64,000 nucleotides of DNA, from positions 186,001 through 250,000 of the forward strand of contig CAVQUX010000033.1 of assembly GCA_963716925.1 (NCBI GenBank), given 5' to 3'. Position 1 is the first letter of the stretch, and every line of letters begins with the position of its first letter. The position numbers and the translations under genes were made by a program. The notes beneath the pieces are model-generated. The model was not told where the DNA came from. It saw nothing but the letters and a program-made list of their open reading frames with translations, and made no database searches. The DNA comes from DAISKN01 sp963716925 (GTDB lineage Bacteria > Acidobacteriota > Vicinamibacteria > Marinacidobacterales > SMYC01). Positions 1-8,997 of the stretch are shown here, piece by piece.

Positions 1-245
1 CCATGTGCCTCTCGTCGGAGCGTGGAGCGCCGGTCAAGGAAGCCGCGTACCTGAGCTTTCGCGATCGCAAGGCGATCTCGAGAGGAGACTTCGACAAAGC
101 CTGCGCCCTTCTGACCCGCACCTACGGAGCGATCCGGGAAGGGCGCTTCGGTCCCGCGCCGTATCAGGAGCACCTGTGCTCGAGCTGCGGCTACGCGATG
201 GTCTGCCGCAAGGAGATCGTGGAGCCCGTGGAGAATCCCTCGTGA
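1..245 (+). CDS. AddB-like PD-(D/E)XK nuclease/helicase subunit, C-terminal end only
   Basis: Only the last 80 or so residues are in the window; the gene begins upstream. The tail contains a Cys-x2-Cys-x5-Cys arrangement (HLCSSCGYAMVCR). This matches the C-terminal cysteines that, with one upstream Cys, hold the iron-sulfur cluster of AddB and related RecB-family nucleases. The stop codon overlaps the GTG start of the downstream AddA-like gene by four bases (GTGA), so the two are translationally coupled. That is the expected addB-addA order for a double-strand-break resection complex. The catalytic nuclease motif lies outside the window, so activity cannot be judged here. A stand-alone PD-(D/E)XK nuclease remains possible. 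Confidence 0.65.
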   Translation, partial: MCLSSERGAPVKEAAYLSFRDRKAISRGDFDKACALLTRTYGAIREGRFGPAPYQEHLCSSCGYAMVCRKEIVEPVENPS

Positions 246-3200
246 CCGAGGAGGTCCTCTCGTTCGTCGACGCGGGGGCGCGCGCGCAGGCCTCCGACCC
301 CACGCTCAACGTAGCTCTCGAGGCGTCGGCGGGGACGGGAAAGACCCGGGTCCTCGTGGACCGATACCTGCGCCTCCTGGAGGAGGGCTCTGCGCCGCGC
401 CATATCCTGGCCATCACCTTCACGCGGAAGGCGGCGGGCGAGATGAAGACCCGCATCATCGAAGAGCTGCGCAAGCGGCCGTCGCTCTGGAACGAGATGA
501 GGACCCGGCTCTTCGAGATGCACGTCACCACCATCGACGCCTTCTGCCTCGGCCTCCTGCGGGAGTTCCCGCTCGAGGCGGGCCTCGATCCCGACGTCGC
601 GCTCCTCGACGAGGTCACGAGCGACCGATTGAAGGAGGAGGCCATCGACGAGACCCTCTCCGCCTCCCGCCGGGGGCGCGGTGTCGACATCAGGTTCCTG
701 GTGGCGCGTTTCGGAGAGGGGGCGCTGCGGCGCGGAATGCGCGAGTTCCTCCAGAGCCGGCTCACCCGCGAGGAGATCCTGGCGCGCTACGTCGAGCACG
801 TCGTCCCCCCGAGCGTGAGCCTGAAGACGAGCTTGAAACGCTTTTCGGAGTCTCTCTCGTCGGCCTTCCGGGGGAAAGAAGGCGTAGAGAGATTCCTCGA
901 GACCGGCCCCCCTGAGGAGGAAGCCGAGGAAGCCGAAGCCGCCGGATTCCGGGCGGTGCGCTTCGCGCTCGTGCGCGGGGTCGACCCCGAGAGCGCGACT
1001 CCCGTCGACGTCGAGGAGGTCCGGGCGTATTTCCTTACTTCCGAGAACGAGCCGCGGAGACGCCTCTCGCCGCTCGTATCGAAAGATAGCTTCCCGACCC
1101 CAGCGGCCTGCGAGCGCCACCGGGAGGCGGTTCTGGCGCTCGCGCCCGGCGTCGCCCGCGCCTACCGGCAGTGGATCCGCGAGAAGGACTTCTACGCCGT
1201 TCGTCAGATTCATGCGCTCTATCGTCACGCAGCGGGGCGGTTCGCGGAGCTCAAGAGCGCCCGCGCCGGGCTCGATTTCACCGACGTGCTGCTCGAGGCG
1301 GTGAAGCTCCTCGAGAAGCGAGGGGAATTCTCTCAGAGCCGATTTCGGCTCGAGTCCCGCTACCATCATCTGCTCATCGACGAGTTCCAGGACACGAACG
1401 AGTATCAGTGGCGGCTCATCCGGGCTCTGGTCGACTCCTGGGGAGAGGGATCGGGCCTGGTCCAGGAGGTCATCCTGGCCGAGCAATCGCAGGGTTCAGG
1501 CACGGGCCGCATCCGCGAGCCGAGCCTCTTTCTCGTCGGGGATCGGAAACAGTCGATCTACGGATGGCGCGACGCTCGGGTCGAGGTGATGGAGAAAGCG
1601 TCCCGCCACCTGCTGCGCATCCGGAGCGGAGGCGGGCGGAAGCTCACGCTGCGGCACAGCTTCCGCGCCTCGGGGGAGCTCCTCTCGTTCCTCAACGACC
1701 TCTTTTCCGACGTCCCCCGGGCACGGGCGGATCTGGAATGGTCCTTCCAGTACCGGGAGAGCGATCACTTCCCGACCTCGAAGACGCTGGTGAGAGCCGG
1801 CGGACCCTCGGTCGCGCTCGCGGCGGGAAAGAATCTGGGCGAAGTGGCGGGAATCGTCGCCGACGAGGTCGTGCGCCTTCTCGAAGAGGAAAGCCTCCGA
1901 CCGAAAGACGTCGGAATCCTCTTCCGAAGCCGATCGTCCTATCGCGCGTACGAAGAAGCTCTCGTCGCCCGTGGCGTTCCTGCGTACGTGTACCGGGGTC
2001 TCGGCTTCTTCGATTCCCCGGAAGTGATGGACATCCAGGCCCTGGTGCGGTTCCTGGCGGAGCCCGGCTCCAAGCTGCGGGCCGCGGAGCTCGCGCGCTC
2101 CCGGTTCGTCTCGGTCTCCGATTCCGCCCTGATGCGGATGTCGGCGGCTTCCAGGAGACGCAGCGCGGATTCTCCGCTCTCGCGGTGGCTCCAGAAGGGC
2201 TCGGTGGACGTCGATCTACCCCTCTCGAGCGCGGACCGCGCGGCGGTCGCGCGCGCGGGTCGACTCATTCCTCCCTTCCTCGCCCTCGTGGATCGCATCC
2301 CCGCATTCGAGCTCCTCGAGCGAATCCTGAAGGAGAGCGAATACGCGCGATGGTTCGTGGGCGAGCGGCAGGCGTGGGAGAACCTGAAGAAGGTGATGGA
2401 GATCGTGCGGCGGGCGGAGAACCGCGGCTATCTCACGATGTCGCGCCTCGCCGATTTCCTCGCGAGCGCCGCGACCGACGACGAGTCCCGAGCGGTGCTC
2501 GAGGCGGTGGACGCGGTGAACCTGATGACGATCCACGCCGCGAAGGGGCTGGAGTTCGACACCGTCTTCCTGGTGAACCTGCACCAGAGGCGCCGCGAGG
2601 ATACCTCGCTCCCGCGGATTCGCGAGCTCGCCGACGGCGGCATCGAAGTGACGGCGCTCGGCGCGTCCGACGGCGACGCCGACGAGCTCGCGCACGAGCC
2701 CAATCGCGTGGAAGAAGAAGAAAAGCGCCTGCTGTACGTGGCCCTCACCCGCGCGCGCCGGAGGCTCGCGCTTTCGGCGGTCACGCCTGCGGCCTTCGAG
2801 CCGGAGCGGAGCTTTCTCGGGCTCCTGCCGCAGAGCTTCCGCGATCGGTTTCGAGAGGCGCTCGACGCCGAGAGCGACGTCACCGAGATCGAGTGGCGCG
2901 GCCACGCCCTTCGGATCCTCGGGCCCGCATCGGGAAGGAAGTTCCACCGAAGTGACCCGGAACGACGGGACCTCCTCAGGCTCGAGCCGCTGTCTCCCGA
3001 TGCCGACGAAGTCCTGGAGGACGCGGGCGGGAAAGACGGGTCTCCGCGGGAGGATCTCTCCGTTCCCAACGAGCTCCTCGAGTCGAGAAACGTTCTCCGA
3101 CGAGTCCCTTTCACGCTCGCTCGTGGTGGCTCCGTCCTGCGTGGAGTCATCGATGTCCTCGTGATCGACGGAGACGGATCCACGGTCATCGAGCGTCTTT

Positions 3201-3376
3201 CCGGACCGCCGACGGAAGATCATCGGAAACAGATGGAAATCCGTCTCGAGGCCGTGGAAGCGCTCGCTCCTGGCAGATCGGTGACCGGCCTCTTTCTCGT
3301 CCCCGAGGGTCCCCCGGTTTCGGTGAAACTCCGGCCCGGCGGCGGGGAACGACAGCTTCCTCTTTTTCCAGACTGA
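242..3376 (+). CDS. addA: AddA-like UvrD/Rep-family helicase with degenerate C-terminal nuclease motif
   Basis: An SF1A helicase of 1,044 residues, the expected partner of the upstream AddB-like protein in end resection and recombinational repair. The Walker A motif (ASAGTGKT) is near residues 28-35, motif Ia (TFTRKAAGEM) near 61, motif II (LLIDEFQDTNEYQW) near 378, motif III (GDRKQSIYGWRDA) near 433, motif V (TIHAAKGLEFDTVF) near 763 and motif VI (LLYVALTRARRRL) near 830. The frame is open upstream, but GTG at 242 is chosen because it overlaps the preceding stop and begins the conserved N-terminus. Near residues 967-988 the usual AddA nuclease pattern (GxIDxL...IDYKT) reads GVIDVLVIDGDGSTVIERLSG-like: the first Asp is kept, Asp-Tyr-Lys has become Glu-Arg-Leu, and the catalytic Lys is missing. 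At 1,044 residues it is shorter than many AddA proteins (about 1,200). Confidence 0.85.
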   Translation: MTEEVLSFVDAGARAQASDPTLNVALEASAGTGKTRVLVDRYLRLLEEGSAPRHILAITFTRKAAGEMKTRIIEELRKRPSLWNEMRTRLFEMHVTTIDAFCLGLLREFPLEAGLDPDVALLDEVTSDRLKEEAIDETLSASRRGRGVDIRFLVARFGEGALRRGMREFLQSRLTREEILARYVEHVVPPSVSLKTSLKRFSESLSSAFRGKEGVERFLETGPPEEEAEEAEAAGFRAVRFALVRGVDPESATPVDVEEVRAYFLTSENEPRRRLSPLVSKDSFPTPAACERHREAVLALAPGVARAYRQWIREKDFYAVRQIHALYRHAAGRFAELKSARAGLDFTDVLLEAVKLLEKRGEFSQSRFRLESRYHHLLIDEFQDTNEYQWRLIRALVDSWGEGSGLVQEVILAEQSQGSGTGRIREPSLFLVGDRKQSIYGWRDARVEVMEKASRHLLRIRSGGGRKLTLRHSFRASGELLSFLNDLFSDVPRARADLEWSFQYRESDHFPTSKTLVRAGGPSVALAAGKNLGEVAGIVADEVVRLLEEESLRPKDVGILFRSRSSYRAYEEALVARGVPAYVYRGLGFFDSPEVMDIQALVRFLAEPGSKLRAAELARSRFVSVSDSALMRMSAASRRRSADSPLSRWLQKGSVDVDLPLSSADRAAVARAGRLIPPFLALVDRIPAFELLERILKESEYARWFVGERQAWENLKKVMEIVRRAENRGYLTMSRLADFLASAATDDESRAVLEAVDAVNLMTIHAAKGLEFDTVFLVNLHQRRREDTSLPRIRELADGGIEVTALGASDGDADELAHEPNRVEEEEKRLLYVALTRARRRLALSAVTPAAFEPERSFLGLLPQSFRDRFREALDAESDVTEIEWRGHALRILGPASGRKFHRSDPERRDLLRLEPLSPDADEVLEDAGGKDGSPREDLSVPNELLESRNVLRRVPFTLARGGSVLRGVIDVLVIDGDGSTVIERLSGPPTEDHRKQMEIRLEAVEALAPGRSVTGLFLVPEGPPVSVKLRPGGGERQLPLFPD

Positions 3377-3541
3377 ACAGCCGCAAGGCCTTCATCTTCA
3401 TTGGCTTGGCTGGTTTTGCGATATCGGCGCCGGCGCCGACCGCGGTGCCGCCTACGGATAACCCTGTAATGGATCCGTCACTTCGGCATAACCAGGTGGG
3501 CGGTGCAAGACGAGGCGCCCCGCCGGGAGGAAGACGACGGG

Positions 3542-5065
3542 ATGGCGGCATCGAAGGAATCGCAGTCGAGGTGGACGGCTGCCGTATACCTCGCTGGAGG
3601 GGAGAACGTGACGCGGGAGATGATCCCTGCCCTCCACGACTTGAGAGACGCGTGCATCGCCAATCGAGGGGAGCTCGCGACGCTCGCGCAGTTCGAGCCC
3701 GGAGACAAGCCACCGAGGCTTTTCGTTTTCGACGACGAGCTCCTTCCACGCCTCGCGCTGTCGACGAACAGGCGAGGTCTCGCGGTCGCGCCGACCCCGA
3801 TGGGGCTCGCGAACTACGAGCATCTGATCGAGCTTTCGGACGCCGACCCGTCGAAGTCCCATGAGCTCCTGAAACGCTTCGTCCGGACGGCGAGGAGGGC
3901 TTCGCGGGACGGGCCGCTGCTGCTGGTGATCTCGGGACACGCAAGCGGCGCCGTGGGAGAGATCCTCGGATATCGCCCCGGAAGAGACCCGCTCTACCTT
4001 CGCGACCTGGGGCGCGCCTTCGAGCAGGAGGACGTTGGGAAGATCGACGTCGTCGGCATGGATTGCTGCCACATGAGCATGGTCGAAGTGGCTTGCGAGC
4101 TCTCGCCTCACGCGCACTTTCTCGTGGGCTCGGAGGGCTCCATCCTGAACCACGGCTGGCCGTACCGGGAGATTCTCGGTGCCATGGTGGAGCGTTCACC
4201 GCGCGACGCGGCGGCCGAGATTGCCCGCCAGTACGTAGGCACCTACTCGGACTATTCCCTCCTGGGAGTGGACGCGGACTGCGCCGTCACCGACCTCGAT
4301 CGGATTCCCCTCCTTACCGGGCCGTTGCGCCGGCTCGCGGAGCTCCTGATCGATGGCATCGGCGATGCTGACGTGTGGCGGCCCACGGTGCTCGCGCACT
4401 GGGAGGCGCAGTCCTACAAGGACGAGGAGTATGTCGACCTCGGCGATTTCTGCGATCGCCTGAGTCTTCACATCGGCGATGCCGCTATCCGGCAAAGCTG
4501 CTCCGAGGTCATCGAGGCCGTGAGCCGGGTCGTTTGCACCAGCTGCGTGAGCGGCTCCGGGTTCCAGTTCTCGACCGGGCTCTCCGTCTACTTCCCATGG
4601 TGCAACGACGCCGCCAAGTCGAAGGGAGCGGGCGGCGCTTCGGATTCTTCGAGTTACCAGGAGCTCGCGTTCAGCCGGGAGACTCAATGGGGCACATTTC
4701 TGGACGCGTATCTGTCGGCGACCCGGCGCGAGCCGCGGCGAGCCCCTTCGACCACCCGCGGCGATTCCTTGGAACCAGCCTTCGACCCCCAGGCTTCGGC
4801 CAGGTTCGCCGAAGCTCCGCGGAGGCTGCCGATTCTCCTGGAATCGCCAGTCGACAGGCAGTCAACGTCCGAAGAACGGGAGATGACGATGGAAATCAGG
4901 AATACCAAAGACCGTACCGCGAGACTCACTTTCAAGAACCATCCCCGGGCGGAAGAACCCGTGGACGGGTCGATGCCCGTGCGAACGTTTCCCCCGTGGA
5001 ACGGTAGAGGCAGCTCCCGAGGGACCTCGCAGCTGAAGAACCATCCCCGGGAGCGCAACTCCTGA
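3542..5065 (+). CDS. Clostripain-family (peptidase C11) cysteine protease with long Arg-rich tail
   Basis: A caspase-fold (clan CD) protease of 507 residues. The catalytic dyad is visible: His133 in LLVISGHASG and Cys176 in VGMDCCHMSMVE, which matches the D-x-C-x-M pattern of C11. The domain ends around residue 400 (QWGTFLDAYLSATRR). A further 105 or so residues are low-complexity and Arg/Pro-rich, and contain KNHPR twice. ATG 3542 is chosen because GGGAGG lies 11 nt upstream; GTG 3503 is in frame and possible. No signal peptide is seen, so the product is probably cytoplasmic. C11 enzymes usually cut after Arg or Lys and mature by self-cleavage, so the Arg-rich tail may be processed (inference). 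A strong terminator follows, so the gene is separate from the downstream TPR-CHAT operon. Confidence 0.85.
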   Translation: MAASKESQSRWTAAVYLAGGENVTREMIPALHDLRDACIANRGELATLAQFEPGDKPPRLFVFDDELLPRLALSTNRRGLAVAPTPMGLANYEHLIELSDADPSKSHELLKRFVRTARRASRDGPLLLVISGHASGAVGEILGYRPGRDPLYLRDLGRAFEQEDVGKIDVVGMDCCHMSMVEVACELSPHAHFLVGSEGSILNHGWPYREILGAMVERSPRDAAAEIARQYVGTYSDYSLLGVDADCAVTDLDRIPLLTGPLRRLAELLIDGIGDADVWRPTVLAHWEAQSYKDEEYVDLGDFCDRLSLHIGDAAIRQSCSEVIEAVSRVVCTSCVSGSGFQFSTGLSVYFPWCNDAAKSKGAGGASDSSSYQELAFSRETQWGTFLDAYLSATRREPRRAPSTTRGDSLEPAFDPQASARFAEAPRRLPILLESPVDRQSTSEEREMTMEIRNTKDRTARLTFKNHPRAEEPVDGSMPVRTFPPWNGRGSSRGTSQLKNHPRERNS

Positions 5066-5111
5066 GTTGCCCCCCGAGGCGGTGCTCCACGAGCCCCTGC
5101 CGTGAGCACCT

Positions 5112-5150
5112 GAGGCGGCGGCCTCCCGATAAGGCCGCCGCCTCGTTTTT
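5112..5150 (+). terminator. Rho-independent terminator after the C11 protease
   Basis: A perfect 13-bp GC-rich stem (5112-5124 with 5132-5144) closes a 7-nt loop and is followed by five T residues at 5146-5150. It lies 46 nt after the C11 stop and 73 nt before the TPR-CHAT start, so it separates the two transcription units. Confidence 0.9.
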
Positions 5151-5223
5151 CCGCAGAAAACGTGTCCTGGATCACACACTGGAAGGAACGTTCGGACTGT
5201 ATTAGCCTTGAGCGGGCTGGTAC

Positions 5224-8200
5224 ATGTCTCTCCGGACCCCCGCTCGAGCGTCTCTGTGGGCGCTCGCTTCTGTTTTTTTCCTGATAGCCCCGAGCCCGGT
5301 CGCCGAGAGCACCCGGTCTGTCCCATCCGAGTGTGGAGGCGACCTTTCCGATCTCCCGGCGGAGGCGAGGCAGAGCCTCGTCGGGCTTTCGTCCTCCCGG
5401 GAGACGGCCGTTTCAGGATTCGCGAGCCCTGCTTTCGCCGAGCTCGTACGGGGAGAGCCGCGTCTCGAAGAGGGGCTCGAGCTGTCGAGGAGCTGGCGCG
5501 CGGCCGACAAGCGGAAGGGCATCGAGCTGTTCCAGAACCTCCTTTCGAGCTCGGTTGGGAAGGGGGATTCCCGTCTGGAGCAGATGGCCCTCGTGCGGCT
5601 GGGCGATCTCCATCGAAGCCTCGGACACAACACGGAATCGCGAGACTTCTACCGACGGGCGCTTCTCGTCCGCGGCGACGAGACCACGGGCATCCAGGCC
5701 CGCATCGGCCTGAGCCGGACACTCTTGCGGCTCGACGATTTCGATGCGGGACGCAGGGAAGCGCTGGCGGCCCTCGCTTCTAGCGGTGTGCTGGGGGACC
5801 CGTTGCTCGAGGCCCAGGCGCTCGTGACCCTCGGCATCGCCTACTACTCCCCCGATCCACGAGCTTCCGTTTCCATCCTGGAGCGCGCCGTGCCCCTCCT
5901 GCAAGCGCTGGATGACGATGGGTCGGTCGCCGAGGCCATTCTGTACCTCGGTTTCGCCCATAGCGACCTCAGCGAGGAATGGACGGCGAGGCAGGAGTTC
6001 GAGAAGGCGCTCGCGATCAGCCGCAGCGGAGGCTACAGGGACATCGAGTCGCTGGCGCTCCAGGGGCTCGGGCACGCGCTCTCCAAGATCGGCGAGAAGC
6101 AGAGGGCTCTCGAGCTCTACTACGAGGCGGCACCCCTCGTGCAGGAAGCCGGCGATCCCTACGACGCCATCCCGCTCTATACGGGGATGGGCTATCTCCA
6201 CGCGGAGCTCGGTGACTTCGAAGTCGCGAGGGACTTTCACCTGCGAGCCGTGGATCTCAGCAAAGAGATCGGATCGACGACGGCCGAAGCCGCCAACCGG
6301 ATTCATATCGGTCGACTCTACGCCGCGATGGACGAGCCCGGGCGGGCGCTTTCGAGCTTTCTCGACGCCCGGGCCCTCCTCGACCGTGTCGAACACCGTC
6401 AATTGGAGTCCGTCGTTCTGGGAGAGATCGCCATGATGCGGGCGAAGAGCGGCCAGCGCGAGGAAGCGCTCGAGGACTTCGACCGGGCGATAGGACTCGC
6501 CCGCGAGCAGGGATTCGAGCGCGACGAGGCGGAACTCCTCAACGGCGTCGGAGAAGTCGACCTCGAAAGCGGACGGCTCGCCGAGGCGCGCGAGCGGTTC
6601 CAACGGGCGCTCGCCCTGAGCCGTAAGACCGACTCCCCTTTCGCCGAGTCCCGCGCGCTCTTCAACCTGGCGCGGCTTTCGAGGGAGCAGGGTCTCTTCG
6701 AGGAGGCTCTGGCGACGACGGAAGAGGCGCTCCTCGATGTGGAAGCGCTTCGGAGCAAGATCTCCAGCCATCGCCTGCGGATTTCCTACGTCGCTTCGGT
6801 GTACGAGTTGCACTCGTTCCACGTCGAGCTCCTCATGGAGCTCGAACGAGCGCGGCCGGGGTCGGGATTCCTCGAGCGAGCTTTTCTGGCCGCGGACCAG
6901 GGCCGCGCCCGAACGCTTCTCGAGACGCTGATCCAGGGCGACGAATTGGCAGCGGTCGACCCAGCGCTCCTCGATTACGAGACGCGCCTCGAGGAGAGAG
7001 TCCGGGAGGAGGCCGCGAGACCAACGGAACGATGCGAGGACTCACCGCCGGCCCGGTCGGCGGAGCTTCGCAACCTCCTCGCCGAGATCGATCGAGTGCA
7101 GGCGATTCTGCGAAGCCGGGGAGCGCCGGAATATCCCCTTGCCGCGTCGGGGCTCGTGGGGATACGGGAGCTGCAGCGCGAGCTCCTCGACGAACGAACC
7201 GCGCTCCTCGCGTACTTTCTGGGCGACCGCGAGACCTACCTCTGGGTGATCACGCGGTCGGGAGTCGCCGTCCATTCCCTGCCCCCGAGAGAATGGATCG
7301 AGTCCGAGGCGCGCCGGCTTTACACGCTCCTCGCCACCGGAGAGCGGCGGAGTGGCGAGACGGAGAGGGAGCGATACGATCGCGTCGAGCAAAGCGACGC
7401 GGAATACTGGAGGACGGCCGGGAGGCTGAGCGAGGCCCTCCTGGGAGAGGCGACGCGGAACCTCGAGGTCGATCGCCTGGTGGTGGTGGGCGACGGCGCG
7501 CTCAACCGAATCCCCTTCTCGGCGCTGCCCCGTCCCGGGAGCGATGCGACGGGCGGACCGAGGCCGTTGGTGACTCGATACGAGATCGTTCGCCTGCCAT
7601 CGGTCGCCATCTGGAAGGCTCTCGACGAGCGCAGGCCGGTCCCGGCGGCGCCGGAGAAGCGGCTCGCGGTTCTCGCCGACCCGGTTCTCGACACGAAGGA
7701 TCCACGACTCCCGCCTCCCGGGAGACCGACGCTCCGGGCGGATGCGTCGGCGATCCCCGGGGTGCGGTCCGCGGTCTCGAGTATGCCTCGCCTCCTCTCT
7801 ACTCGAGCGGAGGCGCAGCGCATTCTGAAGCTCGTTCCCGAGGGACAAGGTCTCGAGGCCCTGGGCTTCGACGCCAACCTGCGCCTCGTAGCGAGCGGCG
7901 AGCTCGCCCACTACGAAGTGGTTCATTTCGCGACGCACGGCGTCGTGAACTCCGAGCATCCGGAGCTCTCGGGAATCGCTCTTTCGCTCTTCGACCCGGA
8001 GGGGAACCGCGAGAAAGGATTCCTTCGCCTTCATGACATCTACGACCTGAAGCTCCCGGTTCGCCTCGTCGTCCTCAGCGCCTGCAGCACCGGTCTCGGA
8101 CAGGAGATTCGCGGAGAGGGCTTGATCGGGCTGGTCGGCGGCTTTCTTTCCTCGGGAACCCAGGGTGTCGTCGCCAGCTACTGGGACGTCGATGACGAAG

Positions 8201-8361
8201 CGACGGCGGAGCTGATGAGCCGTTTCTACCGCCACCTCTTCGTGGAAGGCCTTTCGCCCTCGAAATCCCTTCAGAAGGCCCAGGGCTCGATGTGGAGCGA
8301 GAAACGGTGGCTCTCCCCCGAGCTCTGGGGCGCCTTCGAGTTCCAGGGTCTCTGGGAATGA
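5224..8361 (+). CDS. TPR-CHAT caspase-like protein with N-terminal signal peptide
   Basis: A 1,045-residue protein. Residues 1-28 look like a signal peptide (a short basic start, then LWALASVFFLIAPSPVA), suggesting export or a membrane anchor. About ten tetratricopeptide-type helical repeats fill residues 85-500, and a linker leads to a C-terminal CHAT domain (about 690-1045). The caspase-like dyad is His905 in VVHFATHG and Cys954 in LVVLSACSTG, both present. CHAT proteases are activated through their TPR or other partner domains and cleave specific protein targets. The stop overlaps the ATG of the sigma-factor gene (ATGA), so the two are co-translated. That suggests, but does not show, that the protease is linked to control of the sigma factor. 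ATG 5224 is the first start compatible with the signal peptide. Confidence 0.88.
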   Translation: MSLRTPARASLWALASVFFLIAPSPVAESTRSVPSECGGDLSDLPAEARQSLVGLSSSRETAVSGFASPAFAELVRGEPRLEEGLELSRSWRAADKRKGIELFQNLLSSSVGKGDSRLEQMALVRLGDLHRSLGHNTESRDFYRRALLVRGDETTGIQARIGLSRTLLRLDDFDAGRREALAALASSGVLGDPLLEAQALVTLGIAYYSPDPRASVSILERAVPLLQALDDDGSVAEAILYLGFAHSDLSEEWTARQEFEKALAISRSGGYRDIESLALQGLGHALSKIGEKQRALELYYEAAPLVQEAGDPYDAIPLYTGMGYLHAELGDFEVARDFHLRAVDLSKEIGSTTAEAANRIHIGRLYAAMDEPGRALSSFLDARALLDRVEHRQLESVVLGEIAMMRAKSGQREEALEDFDRAIGLAREQGFERDEAELLNGVGEVDLESGRLAEARERFQRALALSRKTDSPFAESRALFNLARLSREQGLFEEALATTEEALLDVEALRSKISSHRLRISYVASVYELHSFHVELLMELERARPGSGFLERAFLAADQGRARTLLETLIQGDELAAVDPALLDYETRLEERVREEAARPTERCEDSPPARSAELRNLLAEIDRVQAILRSRGAPEYPLAASGLVGIRELQRELLDERTALLAYFLGDRETYLWVITRSGVAVHSLPPREWIESEARRLYTLLATGERRSGETERERYDRVEQSDAEYWRTAGRLSEALLGEATRNLEVDRLVVVGDGALNRIPFSALPRPGSDATGGPRPLVTRYEIVRLPSVAIWKALDERRPVPAAPEKRLAVLADPVLDTKDPRLPPPGRPTLRADASAIPGVRSAVSSMPRLLSTRAEAQRILKLVPEGQGLEALGFDANLRLVASGELAHYEVVHFATHGVVNSEHPELSGIALSLFDPEGNREKGFLRLHDIYDLKLPVRLVVLSACSTGLGQEIRGEGLIGLVGGFLSSGTQGVVASYWDVDDEATAELMSRFYRHLFVEGLSPSKSLQKAQGSMWSEKRWLSPELWGAFEFQGLWE

Positions 8362-8969
8362 AGGACGCGCTCGAGCCTCTTCCGGCATCGGAGAACTTGC
8401 CGCAGGTTCCGCAGGCCAAGGCTCCAAATGCTTCCTTCGACTCCCTGCTGAGCGCGCCCGAGTTCGGCAAAGTGCGGGACCGCCTGGTGCGGGTTTTCGC
8501 CCGGCGCGGCTGCTCCATCCCCGAGGATCTCGCGGACGAGACCATCGCCCGAGTCCTGGGCAAGCTTCCAGAGCTCGCCGCCCACTACGAGGGGGATCCC
8601 CTTCGATTCGTCTACGCCGTGGCCAGGAACGTATATCGGGAGTCCCTCCGGCGGCCCCGGACCGTTTCGATCGAGAGCCTGGCTCCGCTGGAGGCCGCCT
8701 CCGGCGACGAATCGATGCGACGGGAGGAGACCCACGCCTGGCTCGAATCCTGCCTTTCGAAGCTCGATGCCCCCGATCGGCGGCTGATCCGTGAATACTA
8801 TCGGTACGACAAGGGAGGCAAGATCGACCGCCGCAAGACGCTCGCGATGGAGCTGGGAGTCGCCATGAATACGCTTCGGATCAAGGCCTATCGGATTCGT
8901 CGAAGGCTCTCCACCTGCGTTCTCGAATGCGCGAAAAAGAACGGCGTGAGCCGGAAATACCTGAAATGA
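8358..8969 (+). CDS. Sigma-70/ECF-like RNA polymerase sigma factor
   Basis: A 203-residue protein whose ATG overlaps the CHAT stop codon. The N-terminal half carries a region-2-like helix set (PEDLADETIARVLGKL, then DPLRFVYAVARNVYRESLR), comparable to the core-binding and -10-recognition helices of ECF factors. The C-terminal part (about 125-185) resembles region 4, with a helix-turn-helix around RRKTLAMELGVAMNTLRIKA. The family directs RNA polymerase to a small regulon, usually held in check by a partner protein. The gene after it encodes a single-pass membrane protein that would fit that role. Its promoter target was not identified in this window. Confidence 0.75.
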   Translation: MKDALEPLPASENLPQVPQAKAPNASFDSLLSAPEFGKVRDRLVRVFARRGCSIPEDLADETIARVLGKLPELAAHYEGDPLRFVYAVARNVYRESLRRPRTVSIESLAPLEAASGDESMRREETHAWLESCLSKLDAPDRRLIREYYRYDKGGKIDRRKTLAMELGVAMNTLRIKAYRIRRRLSTCVLECAKKNGVSRKYLK

Positions 8970-8997
8970 AAGCGCGGTTCTAGCATAACGAAGTGGG

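Noticed and set aside
191..1486. Minus-strand frame inside the AddA-like gene
   Set aside because: It has no recognisable motif and lies opposite a gene with all helicase motifs.
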